64,000 nucleotides of DNA. Origin: Cytophagaceae bacterium (GTDB taxonomy: Bacteria > Bacteroidota > Bacteroidia > Cytophagales > Spirosomataceae). Below the pieces are notes generated by a model that had not been told where the DNA came from, did not search any database, and saw only the letters and a list, made by a program, of their open reading frames with translations. Location of the stretch: contig JAIXOL010000058.1 in NCBI GenBank assembly GCA_027486845.1, positions 149,159-213,158 on the forward strand, given 5' to 3'. The position numbers were made by a program, and so were the translations under genes. This document shows, one piece after another, positions 35,782-46,017 of this stretch. Each line of letters starts with the position of its first letter. Positions within the stretch are counted from its first letter, which is position 1.

Positions 35782-36639
35782 ATGAAAAAAGGTTTAAAAA
35801 TTATCCTTTGGTCGGTGCTGACTATTGTTATATTACTCGGAATACTTATGGCTGGGTTTATATATAAAATAAAAAATGGTTTCCCTGTTTTTTATGAAAC
35901 TGAAGCTCCAAAAATTGCTTTTCCTACTACTCAAGCTGCTGTTTTATTATTTTCAAAAACTACTGGTTTTCGTCATGGTGCTTCCATTGATTCGTCAAAA
36001 CCAATTATTGCCGATTTAGCTAAGAAAAACAATTGGTTTCTTTACGAAACTGAAGATGGTGGCGTTTTTAATGCCGAGCAACTTTCAAAATTTAAGACTA
36101 TCATTTTCAATAATTCGACTGGCAGAGTATTGAATGATGAACAACAAAAAGCTTTAGAGCAATACGTAGAAAATGGTGGAAGTTTAATTGGTATTCATGG
36201 TTCGGGCGATAATTCTCATCATTGGGATTGGTATGTGCAGAATTTGATAGGGGCAGAATTTTCGCATCATCCTATCAATCCACAATTTCAGAAAACTGAT
36301 GTTTTATTAGAACCAAAAGCAGATAGTTTGATTACTGCACAAATTTCTCAGCCTTGGAGTCATACCGACGAATGGTATGTGTTTTTTGAAAATCCTCGTA
36401 AAAAAGGCTTTAATATTTTATATACAATTAATGGCGAAACCATCATTCCGAATGGTGACGTGCCATTTTTGGCAAGTGGCAAAACCTTCGGTATGGGTAA
36501 AGACCATCCTGTAGCATGGTGTAAAAATATTGGAAAAGGTAAAACTTTTTATACCTCAATGGGACATGACGAATCTGTCTGGAAAGATGGAAATTTCGTT
36601 CAACTCATTGAAAATGCTATCAATTGGACCTTGAAATAA
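35782..36639 (+). CDS. ThuA-domain protein with N-terminal membrane anchor
   Basis: 285 residues. A single transmembrane segment lies at about residues 7-28. It is followed by a ThuA-like class-I glutamine-amidotransferase fold: LLFSKTTGFRHGASID, LIGIHGSGDNSHHWDWY and AEFSHHP are family hallmarks. ThuA proteins are linked to trehalose or other disaccharide use, but their reaction is undefined; many Bacteroidota members are exported. It heads a possible operon with an SDR 63 bases downstream and an MFS permease, which suggests carbohydrate or polyol use. Confidence 0.88.
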   Translation: MKKGLKIILWSVLTIVILLGILMAGFIYKIKNGFPVFYETEAPKIAFPTTQAAVLLFSKTTGFRHGASIDSSKPIIADLAKKNNWFLYETEDGGVFNAEQLSKFKTIIFNNSTGRVLNDEQQKALEQYVENGGSLIGIHGSGDNSHHWDWYVQNLIGAEFSHHPINPQFQKTDVLLEPKADSLITAQISQPWSHTDEWYVFFENPRKKGFNILYTINGETIIPNGDVPFLASGKTFGMGKDHPVAWCKNIGKGKTFYTSMGHDESVWKDGNFVQLIENAINWTLK

Positions 36640-36655
36640 ATTCAAATTACCGCAT

Positions 36656-36679
36656 AGAGATGTTGGATGCAATGTCTCT
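36656..36679. repeat. Degenerate copy of the GAGACGTTGC palindrome
   Basis: AGAGATGTTG pairs with CAATGTCTCT (two wobbles) around GATG. It lies between the ThuA and SDR genes and resembles the elements at 11042 and 29380. Confidence 0.45.
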
Positions 36680-36702
36680 TAAGCGTTGAATAAACAAAAA
36701 AT

Positions 36703-37488
36703 ATGAGCAAAATAGCCATAATCACAGGAGCTGCACGCGGCATAGGCTTAGAAATAGCCAAAAGATTCAATAAAGAAGGGTATCAGGTAGTGATTTTAGA
36801 CATTAATGCTACCGAACTTGCCAAATGTGAAGAAAACTTGAAAGAGCAAAAGGGCTTTTCGTTTTTCAACTGTGATGTTTCTAATCATCAATCGGTTACG
36901 GAAGTTTTTACTCAAATAACTAATCAATATCCTGCTATTCATGCACTCGTAAATAATGCAGGAATTGCCATTTTTAAACCCGCCGAAGAAGTGAGTTTTG
37001 AAGATTGGAGTGCGGTGATGTCGGTAAACTTAAATGGTACATTTCTTTGTAGTCAAGCATCTTTACCCGCTTTGGTTGCAGGGCAAGGAAGTATTGTAAA
37101 CATCGCAAGTATTTCTGGCGTAAGAGCTAGTACTTTACGTATTGCTTACGGAACGAGTAAAGCCGCTATCATGCACCTTACGAAACAGCAAGCCGTTGAA
37201 TATGGCAATAAAGGTGTGCGAGTAAATGCTGTTGCACCAGGCCCAGTAGAAACCGAAATGGCAAGGTTGGTGCATAGTGCAGATATTAGAACTTCTTACG
37301 CTGATGCTATTCCCTTAGCTCGCTACGGAACTACCGAAGAAATTGCTAACACAGTATATTTCTTGTGTAGTCCGCAAGCTACTTATATCAATGGTCAAAT
37401 CATTTGTGCCGATGGTGGTTTCGATGCCGCGGGAGTAGGTTTGCCAAGTTTAAGAGGCCCCCTAAATCCCCCAAATGAGGGACTTTAA
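36703..37488 (+). CDS. Short-chain dehydrogenase/reductase with repeat-derived C-terminal tail
   Basis: 261 residues. ITGAARGIGLEIAK, LVNNAGIAIF, a Ser in NIASISGV and YGTSK mark a classical SDR. The fold normally ends soon after ICADGGFDAAGVG. Here the last 13 residues, SLRGPLNPPNEGL, are encoded by a palindromic intergenic-type repeat (CCCCCTAAATCCCCC...), so the tail was probably added when the element inserted over the old stop. It sits between ThuA and an MFS permease. The substrate is unknown. Confidence 0.9.
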   Translation: MSKIAIITGAARGIGLEIAKRFNKEGYQVVILDINATELAKCEENLKEQKGFSFFNCDVSNHQSVTEVFTQITNQYPAIHALVNNAGIAIFKPAEEVSFEDWSAVMSVNLNGTFLCSQASLPALVAGQGSIVNIASISGVRASTLRIAYGTSKAAIMHLTKQQAVEYGNKGVRVNAVAPGPVETEMARLVHSADIRTSYADAIPLARYGTTEEIANTVYFLCSPQATYINGQIICADGGFDAAGVGLPSLRGPLNPPNEGL

Positions 37489-37546
37489 TTGTCCATTCAG
37501 TTTTTAATAATTAATTCAAACTAAATACCAATTCCCCATTGGGGAA
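37454..37546. repeat. Inverted pair of CCCCTAAATCCCC-type elements
   Basis: AGAGGCCCCCTAAATCCCCC at 37454 and, in opposite orientation, TTCCCC-ATT-GGGGAA at 37532-37546 flank the gap between the SDR and MFS genes. A related element occurs at 53702-53732. Such strings are common dispersed repeats in Bacteroidota. The first copy overlaps the SDR coding region. Confidence 0.6.
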
Positions 37547-37555
37547 AGGGAGCCT

Positions 37556-38761
37556 ATGAAACGACACATCTGGTTAGCTATTATCGCCTCAGCACTAGGC
37601 TTTTTTGTTGATTTGTATGATATTATTATTCTTAGTATTGTTCGTTCTAAAAGCCTTTTAGAATTGGGCATTCCAGAAACAGAATTACTCTCAAAAGGAG
37701 TTTTTTTGATTAATGTTCAAATGGTCGGTATGTTGATAGGTGGATTTGTTTGGGGAATTATTGGCGATAAAATGGGGCGACTTTCGGTGCTTTTTGGCTC
37801 AATAATTTTGTATTCATCGGCAACTTTTGCCAATGCGTATGCTCCAAATTTTGAGATTTATTTATTGCTCAGATTCTTGGCTGGCGTAGGTTTAGCTGGT
37901 GAATTGGGTGCTGCCATTACACTTGTAACTGAGCAAATGCCACAAAAATATCGAGGCATTGGTCCAGCTATTATTGGTGGTAGCGGAATGCTAGGTGCAA
38001 TTGTTGGTGCATATATCGGCGGCAAATATACTTGGCAATTTACTTATCAGTTGGGTGGAGGATTGGGTTTTGCCTTATTAATTTTAAGATTAGGTGTTCT
38101 AGAATCTGGTTTGTTTAATGCGATGAAAGATAAAACATCCAACAAAGGGAATTTACGACTTTTATTCAAAAATAAAGATTATATCATTAAGTATATAAGT
38201 ATTTGTGTTTTGGGTTTTCCTGTTTGGTATGTCAATGGCGTAGTGATGACTTTCACACCCGAAATTGCCAAAGCATGGGGAATGACCGAAATTCCATCTG
38301 TATCAACAGTTTTTACCTATTATTTTATCGGTCTAACTTTTGGTGATTTAACTGGCGGATTTGTGAGTCAATATCTACAAAGCCGTAAAAAAGCCATTCG
38401 TTTATATTTATCAATGTATGCTGTGGCAGCAGTGGTTTTCTTTATGGTTGGCAATCAATCGCTTACCCTTTATTATGGACTTTTATTATTCCTAGGTTTT
38501 TGTGTTGGCTACTCAATTGTATTATTGACACTTGCTGCGGAGCAATATGGTACAAACATAAGAGCTACCGTAACAACGTCCTCGTTGAATATTCTCCGTG
38601 CTACGGTTATTCCACAAACCTTGTTATTTGGTTTTTTAAGTCCATATATTGGTATAGTAAATTCGGCAATGGTTGTGGGTGTTGTGGCTATTTTGTTGGC
38701 TTTTTGGGGTTTGAGTAATTTGGAAGAGACTTTTCATAAGGATTTGAATTATACGGAGTAG
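37556..38761 (+). CDS. Major facilitator superfamily transporter
   Basis: 401 residues with about 12 hydrophobic helices. The loop after helix 2 has GDKMGRLSVLFGS, the MFS A-motif, and helix 1 carries DLYD as in sugar/organic-acid symporters. A conserved Glu in LAGELGAAITLVTEQMPQKYRG sits in helix 4 and the following loop, typical of the metabolite:H+ symporter group. It is probably the permease for the substrate handled by the ThuA and SDR genes upstream (67-base gap). The substrate is not predictable. Confidence 0.88.
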   Translation: MKRHIWLAIIASALGFFVDLYDIIILSIVRSKSLLELGIPETELLSKGVFLINVQMVGMLIGGFVWGIIGDKMGRLSVLFGSIILYSSATFANAYAPNFEIYLLLRFLAGVGLAGELGAAITLVTEQMPQKYRGIGPAIIGGSGMLGAIVGAYIGGKYTWQFTYQLGGGLGFALLILRLGVLESGLFNAMKDKTSNKGNLRLLFKNKDYIIKYISICVLGFPVWYVNGVVMTFTPEIAKAWGMTEIPSVSTVFTYYFIGLTFGDLTGGFVSQYLQSRKKAIRLYLSMYAVAAVVFFMVGNQSLTLYYGLLLFLGFCVGYSIVLLTLAAEQYGTNIRATVTTSSLNILRATVIPQTLLFGFLSPYIGIVNSAMVVGVVAILLAFWGLSNLEETFHKDLNYTE

Positions 38762-38966
38762 TAAAATTATTTCTCTCAACTTCTTCCTAACACTATCATA
38801 TCTACCTAAAGAGACGTTACATGGAACTTCTTTAAAATGAAAATAAAAACAACCAAAAAAAAGTTAAATCGAATCTAAACAAAAAGATAGTATAATAATA
38901 ATTCAAATTTTTTAATAATTTAAAACAAACGTGGCGACGGCGTGTTGAAGCACCAAACGCAATAAA

Positions 38967-39338
38967 ATGAAAAAACTAAGTGTTCTTGTAATTCTTTTTG
39001 TATTGGGTCTTTCGTTTAACACTTTCGCTCAATCAGCGGATTTCTTTGCAACTAAATGGGAAATTTCAGTAGCTGGAACGCCTAATGGTGACGTAAAATT
39101 TGTAACGAAACTAGAAAGAAAAGATGGTAAATTATCAGGTGAACTTTCGTTACCATCTGACCCTGCAGCTCCAAAAATCCCAATTTCAAACTTGGAAGAG
39201 TCGGCTGAGAAAATTGTACTTTATTTTTCAGCACAAGGCTATGATTTATCGCTTGATTTAACAAAAGTTGACAATGATAACTTGAAAGGAACATTGATGA
39301 ATATGTTTGAGGCAAAAGCCATTAGGGTGAAAGAATAA
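38967..39338 (+). CDS. Small secreted protein of unknown function
   Basis: 123 residues with a signal peptide ending near FNTFAQS at residue 23. The mature part is a small beta-rich domain (KWEISVAGTPNGDVKF, KDGKLSGELSLP) with no Cys. Similar short exported proteins are common in Cytophagales, but I know of no assigned function. It has its own terminator. The start is clear from the signal peptide. Confidence 0.7.
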   Translation: MKKLSVLVILFVLGLSFNTFAQSADFFATKWEISVAGTPNGDVKFVTKLERKDGKLSGELSLPSDPAAPKIPISNLEESAEKIVLYFSAQGYDLSLDLTKVDNDNLKGTLMNMFEAKAIRVKE

Positions 39339-39400
39339 TGAAATCCACCGCAGTAGGCAATCCACATTGCATAGGAGAAAGTGCTGATTATTGGATTTTA

Positions 39401-39437
39401 AACAAAAAGAGCGACAATTGCGTCGCTTTTTTTGTTT
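39401..39437 (+). terminator. Terminator of the small secreted protein gene
   Basis: AAAAAGAGCGAC pairs with GTCGCTTTTTTT around AATTGC, with the T run forming the tail. Confidence 0.75.
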
Positions 39438-39503
39438 GCTGTAAAATTCAGAAAGAAACTTTCTAAATAAGCTTTGGGTTGTAATAGAAAGCGAATATAC
39501 TGA

Positions 39504-40496
39504 ATGACAAACATACCCATTTCTATTCTTGAACTCGTAACCGTTGTAGAAGGAGGAACTTTCAGCACTGCCATTTCCAACACGGTAGAAGTTGCTAAAA
39601 ATGCCGAAAAATTAGGTTATAAACGCATTTGGATGGCCGAACACCATAATATGGAATATATTGCGAGTTCTGCAACATCGGTTTTGATTGGTCACGTGGC
39701 AGGAAAAACCAATACTATTCGTGTCGGTTCGGGCGGAATCATGTTGCCCAATCATAGTCCATTGGTGATTGCCGAGCAGTTTGGAACTTTAGAAACTATT
39801 TACCCAAACCGCATTGATTTGGGCTTGGGCAGAGCTCCAGGTTCTGACCAACTCACGGCAATGGCTTTACGTAGAAATCAAGAAACTGCCCATAATTTTC
39901 CTGAAGATTTAAGGCAATTACAAACTTATTTTAGTGACAATAATCGTGATGCAAAAGTAAGGGCATTTCCAGGTGAGGGATTAGATGTTCCGATTTGGAT
40001 TTTGGGTTCAAGTACCGATAGTGCATATTTAGCTGCCGAAATGGGGCTTCCTTATGCTTTTGCTTCACATTTTGCTCCAGCACAATTTCGAGCGGCCATC
40101 AAAATTTATCGCAATAACTTTAAGCCTTCCGATATTTTAGAAAAACCTTATGTGATGGCCTGCGTAAATGTTCTTGCAGCCGATACTGACGAAGAAGCCA
40201 ATGTATTATTGACGAGTTTAATCAATTTATTTGTCGGAATCATCACTAATAAACGCAAGCCACTTAAACCAGGAGGTAAATTGCCCGAAGTTTATCAAAT
40301 TCTAGAAGTAAGACAAGCCGTAAATAACATGCTTGCTTGTACTTTTTATGGAAGTAAAGAAACGCTCAACAAAAATCTTTCTGCATTTATTGAAGAAACA
40401 GAAGTGGATGAGCTGATGATAGCTTCTCATATTTTTGATTTAGAAACCAAACTAAAATCGTTCTCGATTTTACATGAGGCTTTAAGTGTTAATTGA
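39504..40496 (+). CDS. LLM-class flavin-dependent oxidoreductase
   Basis: 330 residues of luciferase-like (beta/alpha)8 fold. [39 protein letters not shown] and [13 protein letters not shown] are hallmark segments of the single-component LLM group (YhbW/MsnO-like). It would use FMNH2 or F420-type flavin chemistry; Bacteroidota normally use FMN. The substrate is unknown. It is transcribed alone, with a terminator after it, at the edge of a redox-enzyme cluster. Confidence 0.92.
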   Translation: MTNIPISILELVTVVEGGTFSTAISNTVEVAKNAEKLGYKRIWMAEHHNMEYIASSATSVLIGHVAGKTNTIRVGSGGIMLPNHSPLVIAEQFGTLETIYPNRIDLGLGRAPGSDQLTAMALRRNQETAHNFPEDLRQLQTYFSDNNRDAKVRAFPGEGLDVPIWILGSSTDSAYLAAEMGLPYAFASHFAPAQFRAAIKIYRNNFKPSDILEKPYVMACVNVLAADTDEEANVLLTSLINLFVGIITNKRKPLKPGGKLPEVYQILEVRQAVNNMLACTFYGSKETLNKNLSAFIEETEVDELMIASHIFDLETKLKSFSILHEALSVN

Positions 40497-40518
40497 TGGT
40501 AGATAAAACAATTTCAAT

Positions 40519-40553
40519 CAAAGAGCTGAGTTACTGAAACTTAGCTCTTTTTG
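40519..40553 (+). terminator. Terminator of the LLM oxidoreductase gene
   Basis: AAGAGCTGAGTT pairs with AACTTAGCTCTT (one wobble) and a T-rich tail follows. Confidence 0.7.
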
Positions 40554-40565
40554 TTTGTATATCAT

Positions 40566-40596
40566 TGTTTGATTTTCGTAAGTTTTGCTTTGAAAA
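40566..40596 (+). promoter_or_regulatory. 31-bp element shared with 52539-52569, possible AraC operator
   Basis: TGTTTGATTTTCGTAAGTTT followed by a TTTGAAAA half-site recurs 12 kb away with about three mismatches. Here it lies 28 bp before a TAACTTTG promoter box, upstream of an outer-membrane protein gene and its AraC regulator, so it may be the regulator's binding site. Confidence 0.4.
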
Positions 40597-40623
40597 GTGT
40601 TAAAGGAAGTGAGCTTTAAGCGT

Positions 40624-40631
40624 TAACTTTG
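40624..40631 (+). promoter_or_regulatory. TAnnTTTG box before the outer-membrane protein gene
   Basis: TAACTTTG, 30 bases before the ATG at 40662, matches the Bacteroidota -7 consensus and is preceded by the candidate AraC site. Confidence 0.45.
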
Positions 40632-40661
40632 TAATATTATTTCAAGCCAATTTTTATCAAA

Positions 40662-41426
40662 ATGAACCTCCTAAATCAAAATCTCTCTTTTAGAATAACT
40701 TTTCTATTGTTTCTTTTCTGTAATGTTACGATTTTTGCCCAAAAAGCCGATACCCTCAAAAAAGTCGAGCCACTCATAGCGTTAGGCAATATTCAAATCA
40801 CTAATAATGGCGTATCACTCTTCCCAAATTTAATGCTTGGTAAACCTGCTGCAATTATTAATTTAACGGTCGGCAAAAAAAATATTTTCTTTGAACCAGA
40901 GTTGCGTTGGAGACTCAATGGAGAGCCATGGTCTTATATTTTTTGGCTAAGATACAGACCCAAACGAACCGAATATTTTAGTTGGCATGTTGGAGTTCAT
41001 CCATCATATGTTTTGCGGTCGAGCCAGATTGTTTTGAATGGGAAAGTCGAAAATCGTTGGGTTTCGCAACGCTATTTTGCGGGTGAATTTGTACCAGTTT
41101 GGCATCAATCTTCTAAATTTTCAATTGGCTTGCATTTACTTGCTTCAAAAGGCTTAGATTCATACGCTATTCAAAAAAGTACGTATATTTCGCTCCAACC
41201 TCGTTTTCCTAATATCAAAATTTCAAAAAACTATTATTTAGGTTTCTTTCCGCAGATATTTCATTTGTCTTTAGAGGATAAAAAAGGTGTTTATTATAGC
41301 CAAATGCTAAGTTTGAATAGAAAAAAACTACCTGTTTATGTATCTACAATATTTACCTATAAACTAAAATCAACAATCATAGGCGATAATGTGGTTTGGA
41401 ATATTGGTTTAAATTATCGCTTGTAA
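40662..41426 (+). CDS. Outer-membrane beta-barrel-like protein, paralogue of 47056-47817
   Basis: 254 residues with a signal peptide (cleavage near FAQKAD, about residue 27). The mature part alternates aromatic and polar residues as in a small beta-barrel and ends in a strand with a terminal Leu after YRL. Shared landmarks with the product of 47056-47817 are NNGVSLFPNLML, FFEPELRWRL, FWLRYRP, GVHPSYVL and WNIGLNYRL. The function is unknown. An AraC regulator follows 12 bases downstream, so the pair is likely one operon. Confidence 0.72.
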   Translation: MNLLNQNLSFRITFLLFLFCNVTIFAQKADTLKKVEPLIALGNIQITNNGVSLFPNLMLGKPAAIINLTVGKKNIFFEPELRWRLNGEPWSYIFWLRYRPKRTEYFSWHVGVHPSYVLRSSQIVLNGKVENRWVSQRYFAGEFVPVWHQSSKFSIGLHLLASKGLDSYAIQKSTYISLQPRFPNIKISKNYYLGFFPQIFHLSLEDKKGVYYSQMLSLNRKKLPVYVSTIFTYKLKSTIIGDNVVWNIGLNYRL

Positions 41427-41438
41427 ACTCAGTTTTTT

Positions 41439-42338
41439 ATGGAAAACAACACTATTTTTGAATCTCTCGAAGATTTTTATAATCGAAAATTTGAATGGAT
41501 TCCCGAAAATCTGAGCAAAGACATTGGGCATGTCAATTTGTTTCGCTTGCCGCATCCAGCCAATAAACCAGTGCCATACCGTCGACGAGATTTCTTTAAG
41601 GTTACACTCTGCCGAGGTGGTGGCCGAATTCATTATGCGGACAAAGTTTTTTCGTTCGACAAACAAGCACTTGTTTTCTCAAATCCTTTTATTCCCTACA
41701 AATGGGAGCATATTGAGGATGAGGTTTCTGGTTTTTATGTCATTTTCAATACTGTTTTTTTTAATCAGTTTGGCAATCTGTTTCAGTATGAGGTTTTTCA
41801 GCCAACAGGTACGCACGTTTTTGAATTGAATGATAGTCAATTTGAACATCTTTGCGGAATTTATGAAAAAATGGAGTCTGAGCTCGACTCTGAATACATT
41901 CATAAATACGATGCCATCAGAAATTTGATTTATGAATTGATTCATTTTGCCATGAAAACTCGTCCATCAACACGCATTGAACATTTACCGATTAATGCTT
42001 CGCAGCGAATCTATTGGTTATTTTTAGAATTACTCGAAAGACAGTTTCCGATTGATGAAAATCATACAGAAATCAAGCTAAGAACTGCCTCTGACTTTGC
42101 TGATCAGCTAAATATTCATGTCAATCACCTCAATCGTTCGGTAAAAGAAACAAGTGAGCATACAACTTCAAATCTAATCAGTAAACGGTTTTTGCAAGAG
42201 GCAAAAATTATGCTCAAACAAAGTAAATGGAATGTTGCCGAAATTGCATTTTCTTTAGGTTTTAAAGAAGTTACTCATTTTAATAATTTCTTTAAAAAAC
42301 ATACAGAAATGAGTCCTGTGAAGTTTAGAATAACTTAA
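41439..42338 (+). CDS. AraC-family transcriptional regulator
   Basis: 299 residues. The N-terminal two-thirds is a cupin-like ligand domain. The C-terminal ~100 residues carry two helix-turn-helix motifs (ADQLNIHVNHLNRSVK and VAEIAFSLGFKEVTHFNNFFKK) with the closing FRIT. It follows the barrel gene by 12 bases and precedes an aldo/keto reductase gene by 41 bases, suggesting that it controls itself and its neighbours. The effector is unknown. Confidence 0.92.
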   Translation: MENNTIFESLEDFYNRKFEWIPENLSKDIGHVNLFRLPHPANKPVPYRRRDFFKVTLCRGGGRIHYADKVFSFDKQALVFSNPFIPYKWEHIEDEVSGFYVIFNTVFFNQFGNLFQYEVFQPTGTHVFELNDSQFEHLCGIYEKMESELDSEYIHKYDAIRNLIYELIHFAMKTRPSTRIEHLPINASQRIYWLFLELLERQFPIDENHTEIKLRTASDFADQLNIHVNHLNRSVKETSEHTTSNLISKRFLQEAKIMLKQSKWNVAEIAFSLGFKEVTHFNNFFKKHTEMSPVKFRIT

Positions 42339-42361
42339 AAATATTTTAATTTCAATTTTAA

Positions 42362-43363
<1,002 letters not shown>

Positions 43364-43548
43364 TTGATTTTGGTTAATTTTACCCTGATATTCATTAGGG
43401 CGAAATCCCAATTTTTGTTTGCTAATTATTACATGATTCACTGCTAATTTATTAAGTGTAATTTCCAAACGAATAAATAATGAATACATGATGGAATTAT
43501 AAAATTGAATAAATATATTTGTTTCTTGAAATTATTCAATCCTAAAAA

Positions 43549-44091
43549 ATGAAAAGAAGAGAGGTCATAAAAAATGTAGCCTTGATGTTGGGTGGGGCAT
43601 TCTCTGCACCAACACTTATGGCGATGGATAATTGGGAAAACGCTACAAAACCCAATACTAACGGAATTGCTTTTAGCTTAACCGAAACTCAACAAAGAAT
43701 TGTCGCCGAAATTGCTGAACTAATTATTCCTAAAACAGATACGCCTGGTGCAAAAGATGTCGGTGTTCCTGCTTTCATCGAAATGATGTTGAAGGATTGC
43801 TATAAAACGCCTGAGCATCAGAGTTTTATAGAAGGCTTAGATTCGATGGGAAAAGTGAAGTTCTTAGAGCTAAATACAGATGAGAAAAGGGGTGTTTTGA
43901 AATTCTTGGAGCAAGAAAGCAAGAAAATCACTAGCAAAACAACGCCTTTCTGGAGATTGATTAAAGAACTTACGTTACTAGGTTATTTTACCTCAGAAGC
44001 TGGTTTAAAAGCCTCTTTTGAATATGTGCAAATTCCAGGAAAACTCGAACTCATCAAGCTAAAACCTAATCAAAAAGCCTACGCTTATTGA
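43549..44091 (+). CDS. Gluconate 2-dehydrogenase subunit 3 family protein
   Basis: 180 residues with a twin-arginine-like start (MKRREVIKNVALMLGGAF). The body belongs to PF13618: LTETQQRIVAEIAELIIPKTDTPGA is diagnostic. It is the small partner that goes with a GMC-type flavoprotein subunit, encoded next (147-base gap). The pair would oxidise a sugar or alcohol in the periplasm and pass electrons to a cytochrome or quinone. Confidence 0.92.
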   Translation: MKRREVIKNVALMLGGAFSAPTLMAMDNWENATKPNTNGIAFSLTETQQRIVAEIAELIIPKTDTPGAKDVGVPAFIEMMLKDCYKTPEHQSFIEGLDSMGKVKFLELNTDEKRGVLKFLEQESKKITSKTTPFWRLIKELTLLGYFTSEAGLKASFEYVQIPGKLELIKLKPNQKAYAY

Positions 44092-44237
44092 TTTACGATT
44101 GTTGACATGTGAATTACGAAAGTATAGCTGAATTGCAAAATGAATCAGGATTAAAACCTTAGAATTATTTTGAAAGTAGTCGTAAATCTTCAATCAAATC
44201 AATTGTAAATTTATTAAGACTTTAACAATTAAAACTC

Positions 44238-45953
44238 ATGAATCTGAATATAAAAGCAAATAAAAATAATACATTCGATGCCATTGTTGTTGGTTCGGGA
44301 ATGTCAGGCGGTTTTGCTGCAAAAGAATTAACTGAAAGAGGCCTAAAAGTATTGATGATTGAGCGTGGTCATGAAATCAAGCATATAGAAGATTATGATA
44401 CCGCCATGAAAGAACCGTGGGACTTTGAACACAGGGGTAAAACCACTAATCTTTCGGCCGAAGAACGTTGGGCAAATAGTAGATTTTGGGGTCTTGGAAG
44501 TGAGGAGGTTGTGAATCATCTAACGAATGACAAAGAAAATCCATATATTGAAAAACGTGCTTTCGACTGGATTCGTGCCTATCACACAGGTGGTAAATCA
44601 ATGCACTGGGGTCGGCAGTCGTACAGATGGGGGAAACATGATTTTGAGGCAAACGCCAAAGAAGGTATTGGCATTGACTGGCCGATTCGATATGAAGATT
44701 TAGAGCCGTGGTACACACATGTCGAGAAATTTGTGGGTATAAGTGGGCAGAAAGAAGGCTTAGATGTTTTGCCAGATGGCCATTTCTTACCAGCAATGCC
44801 CTTATTTGCTCCCGAAGCTCATTTCAAAAACAAAATGATGGAAAGATTCAACCGCCCCGTAACTGTCGGTCGAGTAGCGAATCTTACACAACCGCAAGAC
44901 ATTCATACAGCTTTAGGTCGTGCATCTTGTCAATACCGAAGTAAATGTCAAAGAGGTTGTCCTTATGGTGCTTATTATAGTTCATTGTCTGGGTCGATTC
45001 CAGCAGCTATGAGAACTAATCGCTTGAGTATTTTACATGATTCTATTGTGGCCGAAATTATTTACGACGAACAGAAAAAACGAGCTTCAGGTGTGCGAAT
45101 TATCAATCAAAACACCATGCTAACTGAAGAATATTTTGCTAAAATTATTTTCTTGAATGCAGGTTCTATAAATACTGCAGCTTTGATGCTGAACTCGAAA
45201 TCGAATCGTTTTCAGAATGGATTTGGTAACGAAAGTGACCAAATAGGTAGAAATCTGATGGACCATCAGTTAGGCTCGGGAGCAACAGCCTCAATTGAAG
45301 GTTTTGAAGATGATTATGTGTATGGTCAACGTCCAAATGCGATGTATATTCCACGTTTTAGAAATTGGGGCAATGATAAACAAACCGCATATCAAAGAGG
45401 TTTCGGGTATCAAGGCGGAGCGAGTCGTGAAGGTTGGAATAGGGGTGTTGGTGCCGATGGTTTCGGGGCTGATTTTAAGCAAGGACTAACTAAACCTGGG
45501 GCTTGGACTATCAGTATTGGCGGTTTTGGCGAAATTTTGCCTAATTCTAATAACAGAATTTATCTTGACTCTGAGAAAAAAGATAAATGGGGAATCCCGA
45601 TGATTGTTACTGATGCTGCATTTGTTGAAAACGATTGGGCAATGCGTAAAGATATCATTGCGTCAGCCGTAGAAATGCTTGAAACAGCAGGTTTTAAAAA
45701 AGTTACACCTTATGATCGCCCAACACATATGGGATTGGGTATACACGATATGGGAACCGCTCGTATGGGACGTGACCCTAAAACTTCTGTCCTAAATGCC
45801 TTCAATCAAGTACATGATTGCAAAAATGTATTCGTAACCGATGGAGCTGCAATGACATCTTCTTCGTGTGTAAATCCATCTATTACGTACATGGCACTTA
45901 CAGCCCGTGCATCCGATTTTGCGGTAAAAGCATTGAAGAAAAAAGAGTTATAA
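44238..45953 (+). CDS. GMC-family FAD oxidoreductase (sugar dehydrogenase subunit)
   Basis: 571 residues. The N-terminal FAD motif is AIVVGSGMSGGFAAKELTER, with an IERG strand end. A cysteine-bearing segment, CQYRSKCQRGCPYGAYY, is typical of bacterial GMC dehydrogenases. The C-terminal GMC_oxred_C domain has MGLGIHDMGTARMG and NPSITYMALTAR. There is no own signal peptide; export would ride with the Tat-bearing subunit 3 encoded upstream. The likely substrate is a sugar or polyol. Confidence 0.93.
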   Translation: MNLNIKANKNNTFDAIVVGSGMSGGFAAKELTERGLKVLMIERGHEIKHIEDYDTAMKEPWDFEHRGKTTNLSAEERWANSRFWGLGSEEVVNHLTNDKENPYIEKRAFDWIRAYHTGGKSMHWGRQSYRWGKHDFEANAKEGIGIDWPIRYEDLEPWYTHVEKFVGISGQKEGLDVLPDGHFLPAMPLFAPEAHFKNKMMERFNRPVTVGRVANLTQPQDIHTALGRASCQYRSKCQRGCPYGAYYSSLSGSIPAAMRTNRLSILHDSIVAEIIYDEQKKRASGVRIINQNTMLTEEYFAKIIFLNAGSINTAALMLNSKSNRFQNGFGNESDQIGRNLMDHQLGSGATASIEGFEDDYVYGQRPNAMYIPRFRNWGNDKQTAYQRGFGYQGGASREGWNRGVGADGFGADFKQGLTKPGAWTISIGGFGEILPNSNNRIYLDSEKKDKWGIPMIVTDAAFVENDWAMRKDIIASAVEMLETAGFKKVTPYDRPTHMGLGIHDMGTARMGRDPKTSVLNAFNQVHDCKNVFVTDGAAMTSSSCVNPSITYMALTARASDFAVKALKKKEL

Positions 45954-45962
45954 ATTTAATAT

Positions 45963-46015
45963 AAATGCCACGAATGTTTATTGTTGCCGCTTCGGCATCT
46001 CGATTCGTGGCATTT
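45963..46015. terminator. Bidirectional terminator between the GMC and AraC genes
   Basis: A perfect 13-bp stem (45963-45975 with 46003-46015) encloses a smaller GCCG/CGGC hairpin. It separates convergent genes and has T or A runs on either side. Confidence 0.75.
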
Positions 46016-46017
46016 TT

